Below the pieces are notes generated by a model. That model did no database searches. It was not told the origin of the DNA and saw nothing but the letters and a program-made list of their open reading frames with translations. From contig JANYBR010000430.1 in the NCBI GenBank assembly GCA_025360685.1, positions 1 through 7,971 of the forward strand: a stretch of 7,971 bases of DNA, written 5' to 3'. Of this stretch, positions 1 to 6,736 are shown in pieces. How positions within the stretch are numbered: the first letter of the stretch is position 1; the number at the start of each line of letters is the position of its first letter. Origin of the DNA: Pseudomonadota bacterium. Its GTDB lineage: Bacteria > Pseudomonadota > Alphaproteobacteria > Micropepsales > Micropepsaceae. The position numbers and the translations under genes were made by a program.

Positions 1-350
1 CTCTCGCGCGATCATGGCGCTTCACCATTTGGCCGGTGGCGCACCCGACATGCTCACGAGTTACATTTCACAATCTCGCATACTTTGACGCGGCTTACTT
101 TACGCACGGCAACCGACAGCAATTGAATGCCCGCTTTCGACCCATTAGCGGACATTTGGTCATCGCCCCAGCGAACTTGATTCATGTTCGCGCAAAGAAA
201 CGGACTTCAGCTTGTGTGCATTCGGTTAATGGCTCCGAAACGATTGAGCGTCTTAATGCGCTTGCGCGTGGTGGAAACAACGCGCTATCAAATTCCGTGA
301 CTTGCACACATTTGAGTCCTTCGCGGATTTTGCGACAAGGAGATCGACCA
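1..350. other. Leader region with no convincing gene
   Basis: The plus frame is open from an ATG at 36 into the beta-barrel gene, but this stretch lacks a ribosome-binding site and encodes no recognisable domain. A good Shine-Dalgarno plus signal peptide begins only at 351. The stretch holds a palindromic repeat at 126-156. A weak sigma70-like pair (TTGCGC at 262-267 and TATCAA at 286-291, spacing 18) could be the promoter of the 351 gene, but this is a guess from base pattern only. Confidence 0.5.
126..156. repeat. Palindromic intergenic repeat with AGCGGACATT arm
   Basis: AATGCCCGCT (126-135) and AGCGGACATT (147-156) form a 10-base stem with one mismatch around an 11-base loop. The right arm recurs exactly at 2347-2356, 7588-7597 and, inverted, at 6230-6239. 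The first of these shares 13 bases with this copy (147-159 and 2347-2359). The form resembles dispersed repeats that I recall from Bradyrhizobium-type genomes. Its function is unknown. Confidence 0.6.
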
Positions 351-1157
351 GTGAAAATCGTTCAGAAGACATCGGTCGTAGTGCTTGGATTGACATTCTC
401 CTTCGTGATCTCCCAGGCAAGTGCTGCGGACGAGGGCTTTTTCTCAACGCTGCAGGGTTATGCGCAATCGACCACCTGGGAAGTCGGCACAGGCGTCGAT
501 TACTCAACCGGACGTTACGGACAATTGTCCGATACCAGCGCATTGAGCGTGCCGCTGAACGCCAGCGTTCAAATTGACCGTCTGCGCCTCGAGTTCACTT
601 TGCCTTATCTCGACGTCAAAGGCCCTGGATCCTACATCGGCGGCATAGTGCTTCCGGGCGGCGGCGTGCCAATGACCAATTCCGGGCTCGGTGACATCAC
701 ACTTGGCGCTGCCTGGCTGGCGCACCGGGATGATGACACCTGGCCTGCCGTCGAGATCGCTGGTAACCTCAAGGTGCCGACCGCGTCCGCGGGACTTGGA
801 ACCGGCAAATTTGACTACGGCGCATCATTAAACTTTTATCACACTTTGTCGCCGCAGTTCATGCTGTTCGGCAGTGTCGGCTATCAGTGGCTGAGTGATT
901 TCAAGACGTTTCACCTTGAGAATGGTGTCATGGCGTCGCTTGGTCTTAACTTTAAACCGCGCAACAGTGTGGGCGTTGGCGCGTCTGTGAGCTATCGCGA
1001 ACAGTACTTTACCGGATTTGGACCGCAATACAGCGCGTCGCCCTATGCGTTCTGGAACTTTGATGATCATTGGCGCGTTACTGGTTACGGATCGTTCGGC
1101 TTTTCGCAGGCCAGCCCTCGTATCGGCGGCGGGCTGCGGCTAACATTGTTTGGGTGA
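351..1157 (+). CDS. Outer-membrane beta-barrel protein, MetA-like transporter family
   Basis: Predicted 268-residue exported protein. GTG at 351 is chosen as start because AAGGAG (337-342) lies 8 bases upstream and residues 1-25 then form a signal peptide (Lys-Ile-Val-Gln-Lys, a hydrophobic core, cleavage after SQASA). The mature part alternates polar and hydrophobic residues as in transmembrane beta strands. It holds a GLGDI motif followed by a KVPTA...LGTGKFDYG block, the pattern of the 'MetA-pathway of phenol degradation' transporter-like family (Pfam Phenol_MetA_deg). Such proteins sit in the outer membrane as putative channels, and most members have no proven substrate. It ends in LRLTLFG rather than the usual terminal Phe. 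No terminator is visible before the coiled-coil gene 88 bases downstream, so co-transcription is likely. Family assignment is fairly sure; the transported compound is unknown. Confidence 0.8.
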   Translation: MKIVQKTSVVVLGLTFSFVISQASAADEGFFSTLQGYAQSTTWEVGTGVDYSTGRYGQLSDTSALSVPLNASVQIDRLRLEFTLPYLDVKGPGSYIGGIVLPGGGVPMTNSGLGDITLGAAWLAHRDDDTWPAVEIAGNLKVPTASAGLGTGKFDYGASLNFYHTLSPQFMLFGSVGYQWLSDFKTFHLENGVMASLGLNFKPRNSVGVGASVSYREQYFTGFGPQYSASPYAFWNFDDHWRVTGYGSFGFSQASPRIGGGLRLTLFG

Positions 1158-1245
1158 GCCAAATTTCCGTCGATAGTCCAATCGCTTTGGATTGATGACG
1201 TTGGACAGCGCCAACGACCGGCATCGAGCAACCAGGGGCAAGACC

Positions 1246-2052
1246 ATGAAGACATCACACCTTCTGATCACGGCCGCAGCCGCGGCACTAACCTTAGCGG
1301 GCACGGCCGAAGCGACACCACCTGTTTGGGCCCACGGCGGTCCGCCTGCCGTTGTCACCATGGGGCCGCCGCCGGCCGCGATGGTTCATGTTCCCAACGT
1401 TCCCAATGGAAACGCGATTGGCCACGCACCGGCTGGCGCGTCGGTTGGCGGTTCAGTCGGCGCATCGGTTCAAGGAAACGGAAACTCCCATGGTGTGAAC
1501 AACAATGGTGTGGCAGATGCTGCCAATATCTTGGGTAATCTGAACGCCGGCCATGCATCGCAAACTGCCCTCAATCACGCGTCGCCCAAGTCCATGGTCG
1601 GAGCAATTTCCAAGTATAAGTCCAGCATGACCACGGCGCTGGCGGCGAAAAGCGCAGCGCAAACGGCAGTGAACACTTCGCAGACGGCGGTGAACACCGA
1701 CACGGCCGCTGTAACGGCCGGCACGACGACGGTGAACAATGACCAGACGGCCGTGACCGCCGCTCAGACGGCGATCACCAACCTGCCATCTGGCGCGACG
1801 CAATCTCAAATTGATGCCGCGAACGCGACATTGGCTGCGGCTCAAGCGCAGCTGGCAACGGATCAGGCCAGCTTGGCGACGGCGCAGGCTCAGCTCACAA
1901 CTGACCAGGCCAATTTGGCGACAGCCCAGGCTCAGTTGGCCGCGGCGCAAGCTCAGATTGATGCGGCCCGCTCGGCTCTGGCGTCAGTTGCGAACAAGCC
2001 GCTGACAACGGCCGCGATCACCCAGATCGACACGTTGCTTGGAATAAACTAG
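1246..2052 (+). CDS. Exported alanine-rich coiled-coil protein, unknown function
   Basis: Predicted 268-residue protein of unknown function. The ATG at 1246 is preferred over 1192 because it directly starts a signal peptide (MKTSHLLITA then an Ala-rich core, cleavage after AEA, residue 23). A purine-rich AGGGGC lies 6 bases upstream. Residues 24-60 are Pro/Gly-rich, and 64-100 are Gly/Asn-rich and probably disordered. Residues 131-179 form heptads with Val/Ile exactly every seven positions (142, 149, 156, 163, 170, 177) in a Thr/Gln/Asn background. After a likely turn (NLPSG, 179-183), residues 187-249 form nine Ala/Gln heptads with Ile/Leu at 189, 196, 203, 210, 217, 224, 231, 238 and 245. 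This suggests a long alpha-helical hairpin or an oligomeric coiled coil in the periplasm or at the surface. The helices resemble hairpins of membrane-fusion proteins, but no lipoyl or barrel domain is seen. Probably in an operon with the upstream barrel. Confidence 0.8.
   Translation: MKTSHLLITAAAAALTLAGTAEATPPVWAHGGPPAVVTMGPPPAAMVHVPNVPNGNAIGHAPAGASVGGSVGASVQGNGNSHGVNNNGVADAANILGNLNAGHASQTALNHASPKSMVGAISKYKSSMTTALAAKSAAQTAVNTSQTAVNTDTAAVTAGTTTVNNDQTAVTAAQTAITNLPSGATQSQIDAANATLAAAQAQLATDQASLATAQAQLTTDQANLATAQAQLAAAQAQIDAARSALASVANKPLTTAAITQIDTLLGIN
1852..1935 (+). repeat. Tandem 42-base repeat inside the coiled-coil gene
   Basis: Two consecutive 42-base units (1852-1893 and 1894-1935) each encode a 14-residue double heptad of the form Leu-x-Thr-Asp-Gln-Ala-x-Leu-Ala-Thr-Ala-Gln-Ala-Gln. 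A 21-base half unit follows (1936-1956, LAAAQAQ). Codons differ between copies, so this is an old duplication kept at the protein level, not a fresh slippage product. Confidence 0.75.
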
Positions 2053-2105
2053 CGGGCATTCTCGAACGTCAAAAAGTTGGTGAGCGTGTTGTGAGATTGA
2101 GGAAG

Positions 2106-2130
2106 CGGCGGCCATTAGGTCGCCGTTTTC
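2106..2130 (+). terminator. Rho-independent terminator of the barrel/coiled-coil unit
   Basis: An 8-base-pair GC-rich stem (2106-2113 with 2118-2125, one G-T pair) with an ATTA loop is followed by TTTTC. It lies 54 bases after the stop of the coiled-coil gene and fits the end of the two-gene transcript. Confidence 0.75.
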
Positions 2131-2167
2131 TGTTGGGAAGTGCGCTCGCTGTGGGAGACGGACGAGC

Positions 2168-2353
2168 GTCGGCTTTCCATCGATTGTGTTGAAAAACTCG
2201 GAGGCCACTTTTCGCTTGCAATTTTCCATCAAGCTGAGCCGCGTTGGAGCAGCGATGATTCAAACAATGTCACGTCATTAAACCATTGTTGCGCGAAATC
2301 GGCTCCGGACTGGTCGTCGGGGAGTTTTTCAACACAATCCATCCAAAGCGGAC
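2168..2353. repeat. 186-base inverted-repeat element
   Basis: The arms 2168-2199 and 2322-2353 are 32-base inverted repeats with four mismatches. Their inner 18 bases are perfect: GATTGTGTTGAAAAACTC at 2182-2199 and its reverse complement at 2322-2339. The right arm runs on into an AGCGGACATT copy (2347-2356). The 122-base core has no credible gene. The layout is that of a non-autonomous, IS-derived mini-element. Short peptides such as EFFNTI read from the arms recur in annotated alphaproteobacterial mini-ORFs as I recall, which suggests a dispersed family. Confidence 0.6.
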
Positions 2354-2480
2354 ATTTGGCGATGTCGAGTCAGAAACGGCCAGCGCACCCAGCAGGATGA
2401 AACTGCGAACTGGGTTTTGGTCGTTGTGCGACATACAGCGCAAGCTATGCATCGCGGTTGAGCTTTCCGAAAGATGATGT

Positions 2481-2801
2481 TCAAGGCTTCTCTGCCAACG
2501 TCGCCAAATGATTCGGAATGAATGCAGACAGCGGATCGCCGGGGCTACCGTCTTCATAAAATCCGACAATTCTGAATCCCGCATCGGTCTGGCCACCAAT
2601 TTGGGCTTCGAGCATATGGCGCCATTCCAGAGGCCGGCCTTTTTGAAGCTGCCGTGCCACTTGTTCGGGCGTCCGACTACCGTCCCAGACACCGTCTGGG
2701 ATGCTGTCGAACAGAATCCCGCAATCGCCCTTCAGATCGATGGCGGACTGGCAGCACGCGCGTGTGCGGTTCCGGAAACGGGGCGGTGGCCACGCTCTCA
2801 T
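2481..2801 (-). pseudogene. C-terminal remnant of a class I SAM-dependent methyltransferase
   Basis: A 106-codon minus-strand frame ends in a natural-looking stop at 2481-2483. Its last ~60 codons read like the C-terminus of Methyltransf_11-type class I methyltransferases: a PLEW.H.LEAQIGGQ segment (residues 57-71), then AGFRIVGFYED (74-84), PLSAFIPNHLAT (90-101) and a terminal KP. The N-terminal ~40 codons do not continue the family and carry none of the SAM-binding glycine motifs. Intact enzymes are about 250-280 residues, so the Rossmann core is missing. No promoter or ribosome-binding site is evident at 2801. I read it as a decayed gene fragment that cannot bind SAM. The family call comes from remembered motif pattern, not from a search. 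Confidence 0.55.
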
Positions 2802-2835
2802 CCGACGTGACGGGCCATGGCCTCAAGTCGCCAAA

Positions 2836-2964
2836 TCAATCCTTCATCTGGTAGACGCCCGCGCAGCGCGCGAGGTCGTCCGCGGCGATCTGTCCCTTTT
2901 GAAAGGGTCTTCCCTCAACGGTGGTTTTGAGAAGGAAGGTCGTGGCCCGATGGTTTTGTCGCAC
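2836..2964 (-). other. Short uncertain open frame, 42 codons
   Basis: This minus-strand frame starts at a GTG directly after an in-frame TGA and ends at 2836. The predicted peptide contains TTFLLKTTVEGRPFQKGQ and AADDLARCAGVYQ, which look like natural folded-protein sequence rather than a random translation. There is no ribosome-binding site. It lies 34 bases upstream of the methyltransferase remnant on the same strand, so it may be the tail of another decayed gene. I do not recognise its family. Confidence 0.25.
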
Positions 2965-3022
2965 TCATAACAGACACCGAATCGCGAGCGCACGAATGAG
3001 CGAGTAACCAAGGCCACACTGG

Positions 3023-3087
3023 TGCAATCAAGCCACACCGCGGAATAATATCCTTAATTGCCTTGTGCCCGAAGTGTGTTAGACACA
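3023..3087 (+). promoter_or_regulatory. Possible promoter and 13-base palindrome upstream of the porin-like gene
   Basis: TAATAT at 3046-3051 could serve as a -10 box, with only a poor -35 match (TGCAAT, 3023-3028). Downstream, TGTGT-TAG-ACACA at 3075-3087 is a perfect palindrome in the untranslated leader, 33 bases before the GTG start. It could be an operator or a leader hairpin. Support is the base pattern only. Confidence 0.25.
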
Positions 3088-3119
3088 AACAGGCACCGCA
3101 AACTCTTGGAGGGATTCCT

Positions 3120-3854
3120 GTGAAAAAAGCACTTCTAGTCGCGACGGTTTCCATGGTCGCTTTGGGTACGGCGTTCGGTTCAACCGCCGCGTCGGCGGGC
3201 AACTGGACCGGATTTTACGTCGGCGTAAATGCTGGAGTGCCGCAGTCGACGACGGGCTGGGACAACATTGTCGTGCCGTCGGACCCTGGCGCAGGCGTTC
3301 CAGGAAAGGTCTTTTCAATCTCCGGTACCGGTTTTGCTGGCGGTGCTCAGGTTGGTTACAACATGCAGGACGGCATCTGGGTCTACGGTCTCGAAGCCGG
3401 ATTTGACGCCACAGATGAGGGCTCCTCGACCGGTTGCTTGGGTGGTTTTGGCGACTATCACGCCACGTGCAGCACCCGCACGTCTTGGAAGGGTGAAATC
3501 GCTGCCCGGGTCGGTGGCACGGTCGGGCCAGCTCTGCTTTACGTCAAAGGCGGCGGTGCATTCGGCGACATGCATACAAAGGCCCTCGGTGTCGAGTCAG
3601 ACTTGACCGTGGCCGGCTCGTATCTGCCCAGCACGTCGACGCCGTTTGGCTACCTCTTTGGCTTCGGCGCCGAGGTTGCGTTTACGGACTGCGTTTCGGC
3701 TGCACTGGAATACGACTACACGAGCCTAAGCACACACGCGACCATGTTGCCCGCGCCAGGTGCCAATCTAGGCATTGTCGAGCCGTTCGACGTGCACGTG
3801 ACACAGAATACCGGAACGGTAATGGCTCGGTTGAATTTCAAAATCGGCGGCTAA
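3120..3854 (+). CDS. Outer-membrane beta-barrel protein, Omp25/OmpA-like
   Basis: Predicted 244-residue exported protein. GTG at 3120 is taken as start because GGAGGG (3108-3113) lies 6 bases upstream and the first 26 residues are a typical signal peptide (KKALLVATV..., cleavage after TAASA). The mature protein opens with NWTGFYVGVNAG, the hallmark first strand of the small rhizobial Omp25/RopB-type barrels (OMP_b-brl). Further blocks fit an eight-stranded barrel: GGAQVGYNMQDG, WVYGLEAGFD, GEIAARVGGTVGPALLYVKGG, GYLFGFGAEVAFTD and a final VMARLNFKIGG strand. Two cysteines (in TGCLGG and ATCSTRT) may pair in an extracellular loop. Members are abundant structural or surface-exposed envelope proteins; a specific transport role is not implied. 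It stands alone, ends in a strong terminator, and converges with the sulfotransferase gene. Confidence 0.85.
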   Translation: MKKALLVATVSMVALGTAFGSTAASAGNWTGFYVGVNAGVPQSTTGWDNIVVPSDPGAGVPGKVFSISGTGFAGGAQVGYNMQDGIWVYGLEAGFDATDEGSSTGCLGGFGDYHATCSTRTSWKGEIAARVGGTVGPALLYVKGGGAFGDMHTKALGVESDLTVAGSYLPSTSTPFGYLFGFGAEVAFTDCVSAALEYDYTSLSTHATMLPAPGANLGIVEPFDVHVTQNTGTVMARLNFKIGG

Positions 3855-3876
3855 CTGCTGATACTTGTTGGGAGAG

Positions 3877-3911
3877 AGCCGATCCCTTGACTGGGATCGG
3901 CTTTTTCTTTT
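3877..3911 (+). terminator. Strong rho-independent terminator
   Basis: A perfect 10-base-pair stem, AGCCGATCCC (3877-3886) with GGGATCGGCT (3893-3902), and a 6-base loop are followed by TTTTTCTTTTC. It lies 22 bases after the stop of the porin-like gene. The minus-strand side lacks a T-tract, so it should not end the convergent sulfotransferase transcript efficiently. Confidence 0.92.
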
Positions 3912-4001
3912 CAGACCGTTTTCGGCGAAGACCACGCGACCATTGGTTTGCGACGGGCTCTTTCCGGTCTCTATTCGCAAACCTCTTCGGCAGCAGGCAC
4001 T

Positions 4002-5831
4002 TCAAATCCCTTGTTGGTGCGAAACCGACCCGATTTCCGCAATTTCTAACGCGGCGAAGAGCGGCCCGAGCTGATCTTTATATCGGATCCATTGGCCGAC
4101 GGAGTTGCCGTGAAGTTGCTCTCGGACTTGGCGACGCGAAGGCGTGCCAACAATGCGGGCGTTGATGTGGAAGTCTAGACAGGCATCTTCCCATTCGAGT
4201 CCGCAATACTCCAGAAGTCTTCGAATCTGTTCTTTGGGGTTTGCCACAAGTTCTTCGTAGACAATTTCGTGGATCGTGCCTGGTGGTAAGAGCTGGCGCC
4301 AGTGATCCATCAAACTTTCGTAATGGCGGTGGTACCTACCGAGCTCGCCCAAATCGTAGCTGTAATCACTTCCAGGAACGAAAACTTTGGTAAAGCGCGA
4401 GACGCAGACATCCACAGGATTGCGCACCGTGTGAACGAACCGCGCGTTGGGCAGAATCATATGAACCAGTCCGATGCAAAGAAAATTGCCTAGAAACTTG
4501 TCCGTGATTCTCACCGCAGAAGGAGCGCGGGCCCTCAGTCGAGCGATGTAACCATTGGCGATGGTTGCGAGCTGAGCCGCCGAAACCTTTGTCACACTCT
4601 CCAGGAATTTGGGAGAGTCGAACCGACCTCTGCCGATGCTCTGTATCGCATCGCCCAGGTCATGGACCTCACCGGCACCAAATACTTTCGAGTGGGAACT
4701 TAGTATCTGCTCCACGAGCGTCGACCCCGAACGAGGCATACCGATGATAAACACTGGCAGATCCGACGATATTGACGGCATCGGCGCAGATCGCAGCCTC
4801 GACGGTTTGAACATGGCGCGAATGCGAGAGAACTGGGCCTCAGTCTCTTCTTCGTCATATCTAATGAGAATTCGTTGACGTCCATTTGCTTCGAGAAAAT
4901 GACGAAAGGCGAGATCATGAGCTCCGCGCTTTTCGTACGCGGCGCCGAGTGCGGCGTGCAAATGAACGCAATTTTGCGAGTCGCTCTTGCTGGCGCTATC
5001 CGCCAATTGTGCCAACCGATCGAGCAAGCGATCGTCTTGATCTGCCCCACCTTGTTCAACCAACGCACGCAGGAAGCGGCCGTTCGATGGGGCGAGCTTT
5101 GCAGCCTCGGCATGAAACCGAGCTGCTTCCTTGAAGCGGTTCAGCATCTGCAAGGCCAAACCCATACCATACTGGGCCTCGGCGTGAGTCGGCACTATGG
5201 CGAGGGTTCTGGCCAAATGCTCCATCGCCTGCGTCGGCTCAGCGAGGGCCAAATGGGTATTGCCGAGGTTGTAATGAATGACCGGGTCGTGCGGCCGGAT
5301 CGAGAGGGCTCGCCGGTAGCAACTAATTGCATCGCATGGAAGTTCACGTTTGAGGAGCAGATCGGCGAGCGTGCAAAGGGCGTCGACGTGGTCTGGCGCC
5401 AGCCGTATCGTCGTCTCGAGTACGGCGCGCGCTTCGTCATATCGGTCTAATTGGAGGAACGCGTGGCCAAGATTGAAGTGGGCCAAAACAAAGGAATGAT
5501 CCACTGCGATCGCCTTCTTGTAGTTCGCGATCGCACGTTTCGTTTCGCCAAGCATTGCAAGACTAAAACCATAGTTTGTCCGTATGAGCGCCGAGTTCGG
5601 AAACAATACTGACGCCCGCGCCAGCAGCTCGCACGCTTCTTTCGGCTGTCCAAGAAGAAGCAGGACACGCCCGAGGTTTGGTACCGGCTCGATTCTGGCC
5701 GGATGCGATGCCAGCAGAGCGCGGTAGGCGAAGGCGGAATCGGCCAGACGACCTTGACGTTCGAGTTGAATCGCTGCTTGAAGTCGTGCGGCGAACTCTG
5801 CTTCGGTGAACCGTCCAGACTTTGCGTTCAT
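4002..5831 (-). CDS. TPR-repeat sulfotransferase family protein
   Basis: A 609-residue two-part protein. Residues ~13-320 are about eight TPR-type helix pairs (e.g. 81-114, 115-149, 150-183, 184-217, 218-251, each with the Gly/Ala/Pro spacing of TPRs, ending LAPDH, IRPHDP, IVPTHA, LAPSN). Residues ~358-600 are a sulfotransferase domain (Sulfotransfer_3 type). The 5'-phosphosulfate loop is FIIGMPRSGSTL (361-372). E388 in GAGEVHD is placed like the catalytic Glu of tyrosylprotein sulfotransferases. RNPVDVCVSRF (470-480) is the 3'-phosphate binding segment, with R470 and S478. The enzyme should move a sulfuryl group from PAPS to an acceptor, probably chosen by the TPR part; whether protein, glycan or lipid cannot be told. 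No signal peptide or membrane segment is present, so it is cytoplasmic. The start at 5831 has only a weak AAAGAAG upstream. It stands alone, with no PAPS-synthesis genes nearby. Confidence 0.9.
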   Translation of the reverse strand: MNAKSGRFTEAEFAARLQAAIQLERQGRLADSAFAYRALLASHPARIEPVPNLGRVLLLLGQPKEACELLARASVLFPNSALIRTNYGFSLAMLGETKRAIANYKKAIAVDHSFVLAHFNLGHAFLQLDRYDEARAVLETTIRLAPDHVDALCTLADLLLKRELPCDAISCYRRALSIRPHDPVIHYNLGNTHLALAEPTQAMEHLARTLAIVPTHAEAQYGMGLALQMLNRFKEAARFHAEAAKLAPSNGRFLRALVEQGGADQDDRLLDRLAQLADSASKSDSQNCVHLHAALGAAYEKRGAHDLAFRHFLEANGRQRILIRYDEEETEAQFSRIRAMFKPSRLRSAPMPSISSDLPVFIIGMPRSGSTLVEQILSSHSKVFGAGEVHDLGDAIQSIGRGRFDSPKFLESVTKVSAAQLATIANGYIARLRARAPSAVRITDKFLGNFLCIGLVHMILPNARFVHTVRNPVDVCVSRFTKVFVPGSDYSYDLGELGRYHRHYESLMDHWRQLLPPGTIHEIVYEELVANPKEQIRRLLEYCGLEWEDACLDFHINARIVGTPSRRQVREQLHGNSVGQWIRYKDQLGPLFAALEIAEIGSVSHQQGI

Positions 5832-6229
5832 CTTCTTTCGGTATTGGCAGGAAGAGCTGTGAAAGAGGAGCTTTCTATAGCCTCGAATTTGTCATGAGCG
5901 CTCCTCACGATCGAGAACGAAGTTCAGCTTACGAAATCGTCGGCCGAAGTCCACTGGGCAGATCGACGACTGACAAGCCATTGTTGCTCCTGTCGCGCTA
6001 CCGGCGAAACGCACGGCTGTCGGAGGCTAGGCCGTGATTGTGCAGATTGGCCTTCGGCGGATCGCGGCGTGATTGTGCCGCGCCAACGAGTCGATGAAGG
6101 CATCGGTGTCGGTCACATCTGTGGGCGTTGAATAGGCAACGTAGACGTCGATTAAATCACTCGCCTACGGTGAATCCGCGCTGAATGATATTTTGCTCGA
6201 CAGTGCCCCCACCGTGCCGTCCGGGAGTC
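5832..6229. other. Intergenic stretch without recognisable gene
   Basis: This stretch should hold the promoter of the minus-strand sulfotransferase, but no convincing -35/-10 pair was found. A 10-base direct repeat, GTGATTGTGC, occurs at 6034-6043 and 6069-6078. A 45-codon minus-strand open stretch (6027-6164) looks protein-like in part (DVYVAYSTPTDVTDTDAF) but has no start codon. Nothing else is supportable. Confidence 0.4.
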
Positions 6230-6239
6230 AATGTCCGCT
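6230..6239 (-). repeat. Inverted copy of the AGCGGACATT motif
   Basis: AATGTCCGCT is the exact reverse complement of the motif seen at 147-156, 2347-2356 and 7588-7597. It lies just before the possible IS30 left end. Confidence 0.5.
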
Positions 6240-6250
6240 TTCCACGGCGG

Positions 6251-6393
6251 TCTCAACTGGTGGACGCAACACTTTATCTTGGGTGAAAGAGATGGAGTGG
6301 GTCGCAATGGGTCAAGGATATCGTAGGGGTTTCTACGATGCGAGAATCGCTAACCCAACAAGAGCTCGATGGCGCGGAGTATCACTGATCTGA
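6251..6393 (+). mobile_element. Possible 5' end of a degraded IS30-family element
   Basis: TCTCAACTGGTGGACGCAAC (6251-6270) resembles, from memory, an IS30-family terminal repeat. It is followed by an ATG at 6292 and another at 6307 with the reading MGQGYRRGF, like the N-terminus of rhizobial IS30 transposases. After about 10 residues the frame departs from the family and stops at 6391-6393. The 3' part of an IS30 transposase gene in the same orientation lies at 7228-7574, so both could be halves of one disrupted copy. The link is an inference from order and partial motif memory. Confidence 0.35.
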
Positions 6394-6450
6394 CTGGGTC
6401 AATTTGTACAAGGAGGACTGTCAGGAACCGATCTGGAAAGGAGGGTTGTC

Positions 6451-6486
6451 ATGCCTAAGAAGCCGCTTAGAGCCTGCGGGATGTAG
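6451..6486 (+). other. 11-codon ORF behind a strong ribosome-binding site
   Basis: AAGGAGG (6438-6444) is followed at an ideal 6-base gap by ATG (6451) and the peptide MPKKPLRACGM, then TAG. The basic MPKK start is typical of transposase subunits, so this is probably the beginning of a lost transposase gene cut off where the IS6 fragment begins. A translated mini-peptide is possible but unsupported. Confidence 0.3.
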
Positions 6487-6497
6487 GGCACGGGGAT

Positions 6498-6653
6498 GTC
6501 CGTCACGATGGCCTCAGGATGGATGCCCTGGTGCTTCAGAAGTTTGCGCAGCAATCGTACAGCAGCTCTGGTATTGCGGCGTTTCTGGACGAAGCAATCG
6601 AGAACTTCACCCTCGTCGTCGACGGCGCGCCACAGCCACATCCGCTTCCCTGA
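6498..6653 (-). pseudogene. IS6-family transposase fragment
   Basis: The minus-strand frame 6722-6399 contains a core of ~52 codons reading GKRMWLWRAVDDEGEVLD, then VQKRRNTRAAVRLLRKLL and HPEAIVTD. This is the central DDE region of IS6 (IS26-like) transposases. The usual protein is about 235 residues. Here the HLDE segment with the first catalytic Asp is replaced by unrelated sequence, and everything after the second Asp (in VTD) is lost, including the Glu and the KNNRAE-type tail. The fragment cannot be active. It was cut at both ends, so it came in by or suffered recombination. It lies between a possible IS30 5' remnant and the small membrane-protein gene. Family call from motif pattern is strong. 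Confidence 0.8.
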
Positions 6654-6736
6654 GAGCCGATCCCGGAAGTTTGGAATCAGTTTGAAGGACATGAGTTGGC
6701 CTGCACAGAATGGAGATTGCAATTCGGGAGACTTTG

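Noticed and set aside
36..350. N-terminal extension of the barrel gene from ATG 36
   Set aside because: No ribosome-binding site, no recognisable domain, and it would bury a textbook signal peptide starting at 351. It also contains a palindromic repeat.
1158..1245. Weak dyads around CAATCGCTTTGGATTG as a terminator between barrel and coiled-coil genes
   Set aside because: Only 5-base stems and no T-tract; does not support separate transcription.
1453..1950. 165-codon minus-strand frame opposite the coiled-coil gene
   Set aside because: Arg/Gly/Leu-rich repetitive translation that is the antisense shadow of Ala/Gln heptad codons; no start signals.
1852..1956. Regular repeats considered as a CRISPR array
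   Set aside because: Units are directly tandem without spacers, in frame, and encode heptads.
2270..2692. 140-codon minus-strand frame
   Set aside because: Overlaps the methyltransferase remnant in another frame and runs through the inverted-repeat arm; product has no recognisable domain.
4875..5450. 191-codon plus-strand frame opposite the TPR-sulfotransferase
   Set aside because: Fully inside a well-supported gene on the other strand; no family motif and no ribosome-binding site.
6027..6164. 45-codon minus-strand stretch with DVYVAYSTPTDVTDTDAF
   Set aside because: Partly protein-like, but begins right after an in-frame stop without any start codon and is too short to judge.
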